DNA of 64,000 nucleotides from Cesiribacteraceae bacterium YIM B00369. Lineage in GTDB: Bacteria > Bacteroidota > Bacteroidia > Cytophagales > Cyclobacteriaceae. Where the stretch lies: assembly GCA_017948555.1 (NCBI GenBank), contig JAFMYY010000008.1, positions 158,896 to 222,895 on the forward strand. The letters are read 5' to 3'. The notes under the pieces are model-generated. The model searched no databases, was not told the origin of the DNA, and saw nothing but the letters and a program-made list of their open reading frames with translations. Every line of letters starts with the position of its first letter. Positions within the stretch are counted from its first letter, which is position 1. Below are positions 50,910 to 60,433 of the stretch, piece after piece. The position numbers were made by a program, and so were the translations under genes.

Positions 50910-53129
50910 GTGCTAACTTTAAAAGTTAACCTAAATTCCGGTATGTTTTCTCCGATAATGGATCAGATCAAAAAGCTAAGAAATACAATTGAATTTAATG
51001 AGGCAAGATTTGAGGCAATTGCACAGACCGCCTCGGATTCCATTGTTATCTCTGATGAGAATTCTATCATTGTTTTTGCCAATAGGAAGACCTACGAATT
51101 ATTTGGATATGTTGAAGGAAGCTTAATAGGTTCTGATCTTGGAATTTTGATGCCTGAAAAATATAGGCAGGGTCACATGGCTGGGGTTCAAAGATTTATT
51201 TCAACAGACAGTCCAAAAATTATCGGGCACACTATTGAGATAGAAGGTTTGCGAAAAGATGGGGCCATATTTCCACTGGAACTTTCCCTATCCAGCTGGA
51301 AAGAAGAAGGAAATTATTTCTTCTCTGGAATTATAAGGGATATATCGGAAAGGAAAGAAGCATTAAGAGATAAGGAAGAAGCTAATGCGCGGCTTGAGCA
51401 TCACAAGAATGAATTGAAGGATGCTTATGAAGAGTTACGTGAAATCAAGCATCTTCTACAGGAGATAACAGATGCTGTTCCTAATGTTATCTATGTCAGT
51501 GACTTTGCTACTAAAAAGGTTGTTTTTGTAAATAAGGAAGTGTCCACCCTTGCAGGCTATTCTAACGAAGAGGTAAAATCATTTAGTAAAGAAAAATTGG
51601 AGCAGCTTGTTCACCCCAATGATCTCCCTGCTTTTGAAAAGCAGGGAGAGGAATTCAAGAACATGGAAAGAGGAGTGGTTACTGAACTAGATGTCCGGAT
51701 AAAGCATAAAGATGGAAGGTGGAGATGGATAAGGACAAAGAGTAAAGTCTTTAAATATGGTGGAAAGGGTGAGCCGCAACAAATTATCAGGGTCTTTGAA
51801 GATATTACTGAAACTTTAGACGCGCAGCATACTATTCAGCAACAGAATAAAGAATTGGCAGCTACCATTGAAGAGTTAAAGGCTGCTGAAGAAGAAATAA
51901 GAGCCATTAATGATGATCTTGAGTATCGGGTAGAAAAAAGGACAAGGGAATTAGCTCAAAGTGAAAAGAAAGCAAAGGGGAGTGAGGAGAAACTTCGCCT
52001 GATTACCGATGCGATGCCTGCCCTTATTTCTTATCTCAGGAGTGATATAACCTATGGGTTTGTCAATGAGGCATATGAAAGACTATTTCAATTAAATAGG
52101 GAAGAAATTGTAGGAAAACCTGTAAGGGAAGTTATTGGAGAAAAGGCCTATCTTACCTCCCTTCCTTCGATCCAGAAAGCATTGAATGGAGATCATGTAG
52201 AATCAGAAATTCATCAGGATTATGGAAAAGTAGGGAAAAGATGGGTAAAGGCATCATTTGTGCCTCATAAGGTAGAGGAAAAAATAACCGGTACTTTTGT
52301 GCTTGTAGAGGATATTACAAAATTAAAGAGCATTCAAATTGAGCAGGAAGAGTTATTGTTAAAGCTAAGTAAGGCAAGTGAAGAAAAGGAGTTGGCATTA
52401 AAGCAATTGGAAAAGAAAAACAAAGAACTGGAAAGAACCAATACGGATTTAGATAACTTTATTTATACCGCCTCTCATGATTTGAAGTCACCCGTCACCA
52501 ATTTGGAAGGCCTCCTGGCGCTATTTAAGAAATCTTCGAAAGAAAAAGTAGATGTAAAAGAGGAGAAGCTACTTGAGATGATGGGTACATCTGTTCAAAG
52601 GCTTCAAAAAACCATTGGGGATTTAGTGGAGATAACAAAGCACCAAAAGGATTTGGAAGATAGTATAGAAGAATTTGTATCCTTTGCAGAGCTTTGTCAG
52701 GAGGTAAAGGACGATATTTATCATTTAATTAAGGAAAGTAAGGCCACAATCAATGAATATTTCAAGGTAGAAAATGTGGTCTATAAAAAGAGCAGTCTCA
52801 GAAGCATTCTTTATAATCTTCTCTCTAATGCCATTAAATACCGAAATCCTGATAGACCATTAGAAATAGAAATAAAAACATTCGAGAAGCAAGGCTGTGT
52901 TGTTCTTTCAGTACAAGATAATGGCCTAGGATTAAATCCGAATCAGCAGAAAAGGTTGTTTAGCTTGTTTGGCCGAATGCATCAGCATGTGGAAGGAACA
53001 GGAGTGGGTTTATTTTCTATAAAAAGAATAGTTGAAGGCAATGGTGGTAGAATTGTGGTAAAAAGTGAGGAAGGTGTTGGTACTGAGTTTCTGGTATTCC
53101 TAACTAAGAGAAGAGATAAAATTAGCTGA
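50910..53129 (+). CDS. Cytoplasmic multi-PAS sensor histidine kinase
   Basis: 739 aa; no membrane segment. Starts at 50910 or at the in-frame ATG 50943. PAS1 about 35-150 (VISDENSIIVFANRKTYELF), coiled coil, PAS2 about 180-305 with PAC tail, coiled coil, PAS3 about 355-470. Phosphoacceptor FIYTASHDLKSPVTNLEGLL, HATPase_c with YNLLSNAIKYRNPDRPLEIE, DNGLGLN and EGTGVGLFSIKRIV. The kinase core is closely similar to that of the CHASE8-like kinase at 41522, so they are paralogs. No receiver lies directly beside it on the same strand. Confidence 0.88.
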   Translation: MLTLKVNLNSGMFSPIMDQIKKLRNTIEFNEARFEAIAQTASDSIVISDENSIIVFANRKTYELFGYVEGSLIGSDLGILMPEKYRQGHMAGVQRFISTDSPKIIGHTIEIEGLRKDGAIFPLELSLSSWKEEGNYFFSGIIRDISERKEALRDKEEANARLEHHKNELKDAYEELREIKHLLQEITDAVPNVIYVSDFATKKVVFVNKEVSTLAGYSNEEVKSFSKEKLEQLVHPNDLPAFEKQGEEFKNMERGVVTELDVRIKHKDGRWRWIRTKSKVFKYGGKGEPQQIIRVFEDITETLDAQHTIQQQNKELAATIEELKAAEEEIRAINDDLEYRVEKRTRELAQSEKKAKGSEEKLRLITDAMPALISYLRSDITYGFVNEAYERLFQLNREEIVGKPVREVIGEKAYLTSLPSIQKALNGDHVESEIHQDYGKVGKRWVKASFVPHKVEEKITGTFVLVEDITKLKSIQIEQEELLLKLSKASEEKELALKQLEKKNKELERTNTDLDNFIYTASHDLKSPVTNLEGLLALFKKSSKEKVDVKEEKLLEMMGTSVQRLQKTIGDLVEITKHQKDLEDSIEEFVSFAELCQEVKDDIYHLIKESKATINEYFKVENVVYKKSSLRSILYNLLSNAIKYRNPDRPLEIEIKTFEKQGCVVLSVQDNGLGLNPNQQKRLFSLFGRMHQHVEGTGVGLFSIKRIVEGNGGRIVVKSEEGVGTEFLVFLTKRRDKIS

Positions 53130-53309
53130 TTAACAGGGGCGTAGAAAACCATGGAGGTAAATATAACTTTCGAAAGTAGGTTTGGGAAAGGAAGTTCTTT
53201 TACCATTTTATTTTAATCCAGAAGGTAAATTAAGAAACAGGTAAATTGCTCATTTTCCTTTACATTAAAACGACCGTTGTAGCGTAAAACATAATCTCTG
53301 CTGTTGTGG

Positions 53310-53432
53310 AGATGAAATATTTGCAGGACTTCGATCTGTTTAGAAATAAGGCCCATCTTGAAAATGAGCAACTTAATGTAATACCAAAAAAGGTTAGAGG
53401 CCCCAGAGTAAGAGGAAAGGCTGCAAAGTAAA
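53310..53432 (+). CDS. Possible small protein or gene remnant
   Basis: 40 codons: MKYLQDFDLFRNKAHLENEQ then LNVIPKKVRGPRVRGKAAK, a basic tail typical of DNA-binding or ribosome-associated peptides. The frame is open a few codons upstream too, so it may be the end of a decayed larger gene. The rest of 53130-53503 shows no gene. Confidence 0.25.
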
Positions 53433-53503
53433 GAGTATCGTTCCTTTACTTAATTCGAATTGACAGGAAGAGCTTTTTTATGTTTAACTAGTGCTCTTCC
53501 AAT

Positions 53504-53772
53504 TTAATTTTTATAAATAGTATTTACTTCATTTACTTTTTTATACTGGCTGGCCATCTTCTGTCTGGCAGTATTAACAGTAAAGCTCCAATGAATTTTT
53601 GTAGCCTTCACATTCCGGCTGTTGGTCCATAACAAAACCTCCCGTTTCAGTTTTTCTATCCTGTCAATTCTTCTGTGAAGACATTCCCGGGCCAGCACAG
53701 AAAATTCTATTTCTGCCATATTAAGCCATGAGCCATGCTTTGGAGTGAAATGAAAGTTAATTTTCTGTTAAG
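53504..53772 (-). pseudogene. IS630-family transposase C-terminal fragment
   Basis: In-frame residues NFHFTPKHGSWLNMAEIEFS then VLARECLHRRIDRIEKLKRE and KATKIHWSFTVNTARQKM match the end of IS630-type DDE transposases (PKHGSWLNMAEIE motif with the catalytic Glu). The upstream part is cut off by the IS3-type element at 53773. A standalone reading from Met at 53719 hides this homology. Confidence 0.8.
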
Positions 53773-53806
53773 TGGACCCCAAGCTTAGGACAGCTTTCTT
53801 TGAATT

Positions 53807-54720
53807 TTAGTTGAAATAAGCAGCCACTTTATGGATGCTGTAAACGCTTTCCGGGGTTTTGTAATCCAGAGATTGGTGAAGTCTCTCCTGATTGTAGAAC
53901 TGGAAATACTCTGCTAATCCTTTATAGAGTTCCTGGCAGGACTCAGGTCTCTTCAGGTAAAGATATTCATATTTCATGCTACGCCACAACCTTTCAATAA
54001 AGATATTATCAGTGGCTCTGCCTTTCCCATCCATACTGATCTGGATTTCTTGCTTTTTAAGAATATCCGTGAAGGCATCGCTGGTGAATTGGCTCCCCTG
54101 ATCGGTATTAAATATCTCTGGCTTACCAGCCAGTAAAGCCTCATTTAACACGTTGCAGCAGAAATCTGTATCCATGGAATTTGATACACCCCAGCTGATG
54201 ACCTTTCTGCTATGCAGGTCAATGACAGCGGGGCTGCCCCAGCCATTAAATACATGAATCCTGTAGGCATGGGGATATATGTCAGGTCGGTTGCCCAAAC
54301 CTGGTTTACCCGTTCAATATTCAGGTTTCTTAGCAGGTAAGGGTAAATTTTATGCCCCTTCATTGCCTTACTTGTATTAGGCTTTGGACCAATGGCCTGG
54401 ATACCCATTAACTGGTACAGCCGTTTGATTCGTTTCCTGTTTACCTCATATCCCTGCTCTTTCAGGACTTCCGTTATTTTGCGGCTACCAAAGAAGGGAT
54501 ACTTCAGATATATCTTATCAATTTCCTCCATCAGCCTTAGGTTCTCATCACTTGCTTTAGCTGGCTGGTAATAGAAAACAGAGCGGGAAAGACCCAGAAG
54601 CTCGCACTGCCTGCTGATACTCAGAATCGGGTGCTTTGTATCTACCATTGCCTTTTTCTCTGCCACAGGCTTTGCTAAATTCTTTTTTTCAGAAAATCTA
54701 CCGCGCGGCGGCCGCTTCAA
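53807..54720 (-). pseudogene. IS3 orfB transposase, frameshifted
   Basis: Two frames together make one orfB: the first (54145-54720) reads through HPILSISRQCELLGLSRSVF and WATDLTYIPMPTGFMYLMA; the second (53807-54298) continues VIDLHSRKVISWGVSNSMDT to FYNQERLHQSLDYKTPE. The DDE residues are split between them. Near 54225-54240 an extra 14-nt GC-rich stretch, GGGGCAGCCCCGCT on the minus strand, interrupts the expected LMAVIDLHS reading and causes the shift. The first frame starts at a TTG overlapping orfA, where programmed frameshifting normally occurs. Confidence 0.85.
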
Positions 54721-54970
54721 CTTTCAGCCTGCCAATCTCTTCATAAAGTTTGGCAGTATCTTCCTTCTCTTCTTTTTTCTTCCCTTTGCGGTTCCCCGCC
54801 GGGATGAATACACTGGCAGAATTATGGAGAAACTCCTGTTTCCAGGAAGAAATCTGATTCGGATGCACCTCATACTTTTGAGCCAGCTCCTGGAGAGTTT
54901 GCTGTTCTTTTAGAGCTTCAATAGCTACTTTGGCTTTGAATTCGGCTGAAAATTGTCTTCTCTTTTGCAT
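54698..54970 (-). CDS. IS3 orfA (helix-turn-helix protein)
   Basis: 90 aa: KRRQFSAEFKAKVAIEALKE, QTLQELAQKYEVHPNQISSW, then a lysine-rich stretch and EEIGRLKVEAAAAR. Typical IS3 OrfA with N-terminal HTH and leucine-zipper-like C-terminus. It is intact but its partner orfB is broken. Confidence 0.88.
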   Translation of the reverse strand: MQKRRQFSAEFKAKVAIEALKEQQTLQELAQKYEVHPNQISSWKQEFLHNSASVFIPAGNRKGKKKEEKEDTAKLYEEIGRLKVEAAAAR

Positions 54971-55214
54971 AGGATAACAAGTTAATAATTTACACTTAAA
55001 CTGCTGTCCTATTTTCGGGCTCCATTATACCATATGCCAGAATTTTGCATTTTGCAGCGGCCCAATATACCTAAAGCATAATTTTAAAGAGCACCTCTAA
55101 TAACATTCTGTGAATTTTCAGAGGCATGTAAGATCCATTTGTATATTTATTGTTATCTAGTTTTAAGAGTGTATACCTTTGCCCTTCAAATTATTACTTA
55201 TTCAATATAAAAGT

Positions 55215-55688
55215 ATGTTAGTGGCAACAAATAAGGCAGGTCTTAACGTGCAGGCTACACTTAAGAAAAAATTATTTTTCGATAACGATTATGTAACTAT
55301 TGGTTATAATGTTTCCATGGATGCACTGGTCATATCTTATAAACGTTACGGGAAAGAAGAGGAGTTTGTAGATGTAAACAAAAAGCTTATTGATGTTTAT
55401 CAGGACATTAAAAGCGGCAAATGTATTGCAGACATTAGAAAAATGGGGGTAATATCGGTAAGGGCACAGCAGCTGATAGGTGAAGTTATTATACCATCAC
55501 TTGTAGAAATATCACCGGATAACACGCTTTACCATGCTCAGATAATAACGCAGGATATATTTGTAAAGGTTGCTGCTATGAAAGTAAAAGCTACTTCAGA
55601 GGCACAGTCACTCAGGAAAGGCAAAGTTGTAGTGCAGCAGTTTATTAAAGAAGAGGATGCAAATAATTGGCTTCTTAACTGCAGGTAA
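55215..55688 (+). CDS. Hypothetical protein, possibly STAS/SpoIIAA-like
   Basis: 157 aa from ATG 55215 (MLVATNKAGLNVQATLKKKL); an earlier start at 55179 is less likely. Alternating strands and helices (YVTIGYNVSMDALVISYKRY, VDVNKKLIDVYQDIKSGKCI, FVKVAAMKVKATSEAQSL) suggest a small alpha/beta fold such as STAS/SpoIIAA. No diagnostic motif, hence low certainty. It lies divergently beside the GAF kinase, amid signalling genes. Confidence 0.5.
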   Translation: MLVATNKAGLNVQATLKKKLFFDNDYVTIGYNVSMDALVISYKRYGKEEEFVDVNKKLIDVYQDIKSGKCIADIRKMGVISVRAQQLIGEVIIPSLVEISPDNTLYHAQIITQDIFVKVAAMKVKATSEAQSLRKGKVVVQQFIKEEDANNWLLNCR

Positions 55689-56053
55689 AAACCTTGCATC
55701 CTGTTGCTGATAATTACTTTAGCCTCAGGGCCACCAGGGACTTGCCGTTTAGAATTTAATTTATAAAAAGAAGATGTGTGGCTGCTAAAAATTTTGCTAA
55801 ACTTTTAGGTATAGTGGTACCAGAATATAGAACTTCAGTTTAAGTTTCCAACTAAATCTCCATTACTTAGAACATGGTTGTAGGTGGTGGCTACAAAAAA
55901 AATGGTTTTATTTTACACTTTAACAGAGGTAATTTAACTTTTCAAAAATGGAAAGGATTCCAGACTGCCACTTACAATATGAATGATGTGACAGGTCTCC
56001 CGGCGGACATTTATACCTGATTGCCTGACATAAATAGAATTAACTATATAAAC
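55689..56053. other. Intergenic region, no gene seen
   Basis: 365 bp between convergent genes. No open frame with coding character and no convincing terminator hairpin. Confidence 0.35.
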
Positions 56054-57688
56054 TTAAGGGTGCTTCAATGAAAAGTAAAAGGATGCGCCATTATTTAGCA
56101 CTCCCTCTGCCCAAATATTTCCACCATGGCGGTTAATGATTTTCTTTGCCAGTGCCATTCCTATACCTGTACCCGGAAATTCAGATTCACCGTGAAGACG
56201 CTGAAAAACCTCAAAAATTGATTTGACATATTTCATATTAAAACCTACACCGTTATCCTGAAACCTGTATACTACTTCTCCATTTTTTATAAAGCCACTG
56301 ACAGTAATGACCGCCTGCTTTTTTGTACCTGTAAATTTCAGCGCATTTGATAGGATATTAGTTACCACATGCCTGATTAAGAATTGATCTCCCAGGGCAT
56401 CCGGTAAGTCTTCTATCCTGAAAACAATATCTCTTTCCTGGTTTAGTATTTTAAGTTCATCAATCACATCCTTCACCAGGCAGTTCATACTGAATCTCTG
56501 CTCTGCCTTTTTCTGGCGGACAAACCTGGAGAAGGTTAGCAAACCACTGATTTGCTTTGCCATTTTACCTGTGTTTATAATGATGTGATCCAGTACCTTA
56601 CTTCCTTCCACTCCTATATCTCCGGCAAAATCTTTTTTTAAAATTTTAGAAAAGCCGGTTATTACCCGTAAAGGCGCCTGCAAATCGTGGGATATTGAGT
56701 AACTGAACGACTCCAGTTCCTCATATGCCTCCTGCAGCTTTTTGTTTGATTCAAGTAATTCTTTGGTTCTGTCTTTTACATCCTGCTCCAGATTCTGGTT
56801 GATACTAAAAAATTTTTCTTCATAAGCTTTCCGAGCAGCCCCATTTTTTATCTGTCTGGCAATTTCCTCAAGTAAGCTCCCTTCTTCAGGAAGAAATAAT
56901 TCACTGTTTTTTCCGGTTTCTTCATCCACATAAACCTCTATTGATCCAATGGTATTATTTGCATCATCCCTTATCGGACATACAAGTTTTGATGCCGTTT
57001 TCTTAAAATATGTAGTCTGTTTTGTATATCTAAAAAGACTGATACTGGAACAGGTATGTTCCGGGAACTGAAATGCCCCGGGAATTATATCCACAATTTC
57101 CTGAAGCATTTCCCCCATGGATAATTCCAACTTATCTTTTATCCTTGATATCTCAAAAATCCCATTTAATTCATTTGTCCTGGTTTTGAGTTGCCTTTCT
57201 TTCAAATCCAGCTCCATTTGCTTCACCACCTGTTTGGCTAACACTTTAAGTGCGGACTTTTGCTCATTTGATAGAGCCCGTACCTGAGAATCAAATACAC
57301 AGAGGGATCCTAAGTTATAGCCATCATGAGTATGTAGAGGTGCACCGGCATAAAATCGAATACCTAAGCCCCCCAGAACATCCGGATTATTATGAAAACG
57401 TTCATCCTCCAAGGCATTCGGCACTTCCAAGAGTTCATTTAGAAGGATAGTATGGCCACAAAAAGAGGCTCGACGGGAATTTTCTTTTCCTTCCATTCCA
57501 TTTTTTGCTTTAAACCATTGTCTATCACCATCAATTAATGTTATTACTGAATAGGGAGCCTCACATATTTCAGCTGCCAGTTTTACAAGTTCATCGTATG
57601 ACTTCTCTTCAGGCGTATCAAGAATTCTATAGCGATGCAGGGCCTTCATACGCTCTTTCTCATTAGCTGGAACAGGGGCTGCAATCAT
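56054..57688 (-). CDS. GAF-domain sensor histidine kinase
   Basis: 544 aa, soluble. GAF domain about residues 20-165 (LAAEICEAPYSVITLIDGDR with SRRASFCGHTIL), a second poorly defined sensor region 180-290, coiled coil 295-330, phosphoacceptor His334 in YSISHDLQAPLRVITGFSKI, and HATPase_c with LSNALKFTG, DNGVGFN and GTGIGMALAKKII. N-terminal GAF of this type (RASFCGHT) is common in bacteriophytochrome-like and light- or redox-linked kinases, though no chromophore Cys is obvious. It follows two receivers (57778, 58280) in the same orientation. Confidence 0.88.
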   Translation of the reverse strand: MIAAPVPANEKERMKALHRYRILDTPEEKSYDELVKLAAEICEAPYSVITLIDGDRQWFKAKNGMEGKENSRRASFCGHTILLNELLEVPNALEDERFHNNPDVLGGLGIRFYAGAPLHTHDGYNLGSLCVFDSQVRALSNEQKSALKVLAKQVVKQMELDLKERQLKTRTNELNGIFEISRIKDKLELSMGEMLQEIVDIIPGAFQFPEHTCSSISLFRYTKQTTYFKKTASKLVCPIRDDANNTIGSIEVYVDEETGKNSELFLPEEGSLLEEIARQIKNGAARKAYEEKFFSINQNLEQDVKDRTKELLESNKKLQEAYEELESFSYSISHDLQAPLRVITGFSKILKKDFAGDIGVEGSKVLDHIIINTGKMAKQISGLLTFSRFVRQKKAEQRFSMNCLVKDVIDELKILNQERDIVFRIEDLPDALGDQFLIRHVVTNILSNALKFTGTKKQAVITVSGFIKNGEVVYRFQDNGVGFNMKYVKSIFEVFQRLHGESEFPGTGIGMALAKKIINRHGGNIWAEGVLNNGASFYFSLKHP

Positions 57689-57777
57689 CTTGTCTTCTTA
57701 GGTTAAATTGTAGTAACTAATTTGTAGTAATTCTGGAAGTTTAGCATATTCAAAAAACCGATGGGTCATGTAGTTAC

Positions 57778-58212
57778 CTATTCAGTAATAACCCTTCCCT
57801 GTTGGAATGAAACCTTAGTTGTTTGAAATTTTATTACTTCCAAATCAATTTTATCTAAAGGTTTATTCAAAAAATCGCGGACTTCTTCATATAGCTTGGA
57901 TTTATTAATATCTTCCTCATCAATAGATGAGGACAGAATGTATAAAGTGCACCTTTCCTTTATTTCCCCCGGGAACTTTCGGTAAACTTCCAGAAAGGTC
58001 CATCCATCTATACCTGGCATATCTAAATCCAGAAAAATAAAGTCAGGAAATAATTTAGTGTAGGTGCATGCCTTTAGTTCGGCTATAGCGTCCTTAGCAC
58101 TGGTAAAACTCCGGATACTGGAGGTAAACTTATTTATCCGGAGAGTATGCGTTGTTAAAAAATTAGCCATTTCCTGGTCATCAATTAACCATACTATTTT
58201 ATCCTGTTCCAC
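57778..58212 (-). CDS. Single-domain response regulator
   Basis: 144 aa. Acid pocket IVWLIDDQEMANFL, phosphoacceptor Asp62 in IFLDLDMPGIDGW, Ser in YILSSSIDEED, Lys in FLNKPLD. It precedes the GAF kinase by 89 bp and should be its partner. Confidence 0.88.
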   Translation of the reverse strand: MEQDKIVWLIDDQEMANFLTTHTLRINKFTSSIRSFTSAKDAIAELKACTYTKLFPDFIFLDLDMPGIDGWTFLEVYRKFPGEIKERCTLYILSSSIDEEDINKSKLYEEVRDFLNKPLDKIDLEVIKFQTTKVSFQQGRVITE

Positions 58213-58279
58213 AATATTTATTTTTTTGATTAAATAAATTTTTCAGTTATTACCACAAACCACTTTTTTAGCACATAAC

Positions 58280-58705
58280 TTAATAGGATGTTTTGTTGGC
58301 CTTAAAAAGAAAGGTTTCTTCTATCTGATTATAGTCTAATGGTTTTTGCAATTCTCCTGTAAAAACTCCTTCAGGGAAATAAGGTAAAATAAAACGCTCG
58401 CGATGATTACTTTTGACAGTGTAAACCCTGAAATTGCAGGGAAGCTGTAAACCATATAAAGTGTATAAGAAATAGTAGCCCCTGTTGTTATCCATGTTAA
58501 GATCAACTATAAGAGAGGCCTCAGATTTGATGCTAGAATACTCTTTTTGAAAAAGAGCTGTTTTTTCTACAAGATCAATCGCATTTTTTGTGGTCGAAAC
58601 CTGATACACAACATTACGGGGCTCCAGCTTTTTCAAGGATAAAGTAAGAATGGAGCTGGAAATTAAATCATTATCAAACAAAAGAATATAGTGCTCACCT
58701 ATCAT
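58280..58705 (-). CDS. Divergent receiver-like protein
   Basis: 141 aa. The receiver skeleton is recognisable: LLFDNDLISSSI for the acid pocket (Asp11, Asp13), Asp68 in LIVDLNMDNNRGYYF, Thr in VYTVKSNH and Lys in LQKPLD. The loop after Asp68 (usually MPxMdG) is replaced by MDNNRG, so partner recognition may differ. Probably co-transcribed with the receiver at 57778 (67 bp apart). Confidence 0.65.
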   Translation of the reverse strand: MIGEHYILLFDNDLISSSILTLSLKKLEPRNVVYQVSTTKNAIDLVEKTALFQKEYSSIKSEASLIVDLNMDNNRGYYFLYTLYGLQLPCNFRVYTVKSNHRERFILPYFPEGVFTGELQKPLDYNQIEETFLFKANKTSY

Positions 58706-60176
58706 TATAATTTTGTTTAACTATTTAATATGTTTTCAAATATACTATTAAACATTTAATGATAAAGCTTTTAAAATCAGTGGCATCAAAAGGAGAAAAT
58801 TTATGAAGTAATATTTAACAAACCATTCCACCTTTTCTGTTTCCTGCAAAAAATATACTGCCTTTTACATTCCTTTTTTCGTAGAAATACCAGGTAAATC
58901 TAAGGGTTTTGCATATTGAGCTAATAGGTACATTAACTAAATGATCATTAATTACCTGTTATAAATTGTAAAAATCAGATGCTGATGGTATTATTTTGAC
59001 AACAAAGTATAGTATGTAGGTTTTTGTTGAAAAAATTTCATATAAAAAACCTAAAACCGACCTTGATGATGTGTTTTTTTCTCAGGATATAATGGCCTCC
59101 TAATTTTGGACAGCAGAATAAGTATAAAACAAGACCTCCGTGCCTTAAAACAGAAAAACCACCGCTTTAAAAAAAGGCGGGCTTTCTGTACAAGTTTAGG
59201 GGCTTCCATTCTCCGATACATAAAGTAACTTATGGATAACTTAACCTCTCTTTCAGTTGTTCGCCTGAATTTAATGGTATTTGAGGTACAAATAAGTGAG
59301 AAGACAATTAAGAACACGTACAATTAGCGGGTGCAATAAGCTACTGTGTCCCTATAGGCTTTGGACGCTCTGCAGAATTTAGGAGGGGAATAAATTTTAC
59401 CTTTATAGCATGTTCTAAAATCTCCTTTCCAACTCAATTAAGTATCTTTACTCTGAACGGAGGCTGAAAGGCCACATCAGTAGCTCGGTGTGATAAGCAA
59501 AAAGCATCAAAATTTCTTTTCTGATAATGGCCTTAATTTTTATATAGTTCAGATAGGCGACCAGTTATTCAGTCTTTTTAAGGATTCCACAGTGTATATG
59601 GAAAGGGGCTTTGGTTTTCTAATAAAAACTCATGTGAGGGCGATGGGCGGTTAGATAGAGGTAAGTAGCCAGGTGAATCCTGGAACGAGCATTTTTATTT
59701 ACATAAAAAAGAGAATTAAAGTGAGAGCCTTAAAATGGGCAAGGAAATATCTCCCCAATAGAACCTCAAGGAAAGAAGCCCAAAATTAACCTTTTTTTTT
59801 GCAAGTTTTCTTGCAGGGCCGGGTTATGCCTCTGTTCAAGCCTCGTCATAGGAAGCGTTTTATGGAGGCATACAGAGGCAACAAATAGGGCGTAGGCTTC
59901 AAGAGTTTACTGATCAATCAGGTGTGAGAACTGAAAGAACATCTAAGAGATAGCTATTCTACTGTTCTGTTGACACTGGATTTGGGGTGGTTAGGAAAGG
60001 CTTTACTTCCATTGCAACCTGGTAAAGAATTATCCTCGCCTTGTTTATCTAATCGGATAAACAAGCAAAAAAATAGTCCTCGCTGAAAAACGAGGACTAG
60101 GGTGTGGATATCTGTTTAACTGGATAAATTACCTGGTGAAGTAATCATTCATAGCATTATCTATAAAGATATTGTT
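58706..60176. other. Long decayed intergenic region
   Basis: About 1.5 kb without a supportable gene. A decayed R-like segment (TCCTAATTTTGGACAGCAG at 59098, AAACCACCGCTTTAAAAAAA near 59157) lies in it. Two adjacent perfect hairpins occur at 60040-60099. The open frame at 59051-59323 covers the R-like hairpin and has no coding character. Confidence 0.45.
60040..60099. terminator. Two tandem perfect hairpins, possible minus-strand terminator
   Basis: CTTGTTTATC (60040-60049) pairs with GATAAACAAG (60056-60065), and TAGTCCTCG (60074-60082) with CGAGGACTA (60091-60099). The A7 run between them (60067-60073) becomes a T-run after the second hairpin on the minus strand. No minus-strand gene is close enough upstream to need it, so a small RNA end is possible. 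Confidence 0.4.
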
Positions 60177-60270
60177 TTCTAATGTAAATACTAAAATCAG
60201 GCTCCTGGCTATTTAATTTAATGAAGGATCATGAAAGGCAACGCTAGAAGAAGGGTTGTGCAACAGCCAC
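60177..60270 (+). mobile_element. Remnant of a second IS1182-family element (right end)
   Basis: Aligns with 41175-41272 of the complete IS (TAATG.AAATACT.AAA.TCAGG, ATGAA.GATCATGAAA, CTAGAAGAAGGGTTGTGCAA) and ends with CAACAGCCAC at the boundary. It has many differences, so it derives from a related, older copy. It abuts an inverted R fragment at 60271. Confidence 0.75.
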
Positions 60271-60290
60271 GGTGGGTTTTTGAGAATAAT
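60271..60290 (-). repeat. R fragment in reverse orientation
   Basis: GGTGGGTTTTTGAGAATAAT reads, on the minus strand, ATTATTCTCAAAAACCCACC, the block left of the central hairpin of R. Confidence 0.6.
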
Positions 60291-60433
60291 TTGAGCTCCT
60301 GAAATAAAGCCTATAACTTGCAGAATTTTCCTGCCACTTTCCGGTAGAATTTTTTCGTAAGGTGGTATCTTTTAATGTAATCGTATCTTTAGGAATCATC
60401 CGTTTCAAAAAAAAAGGTTAATTATTGAATTTT

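Larger units (their letters stand above)
53773..55024 (-). mobile_element. IS3-family insertion sequence, inactivated
   Basis: 1252 bp bounded by imperfect inverted repeats: TGGACCCCAAGCTTAGGACA at the left and, on the opposite strand, TGGAGCCCGAAAATAGGACA at the right (ends at 55024). It carries orfA and a frameshifted orfB on the minus strand and has landed in IS630-type sequence. No clear target duplication. Confidence 0.82.

Noticed and set aside
59051..59323. 90-codon minus-strand open frame
   Set aside because: It covers a decayed R-like hairpin, is very basic and hydrophobic in patches, and has no homology pattern or start context; judged noncoding.
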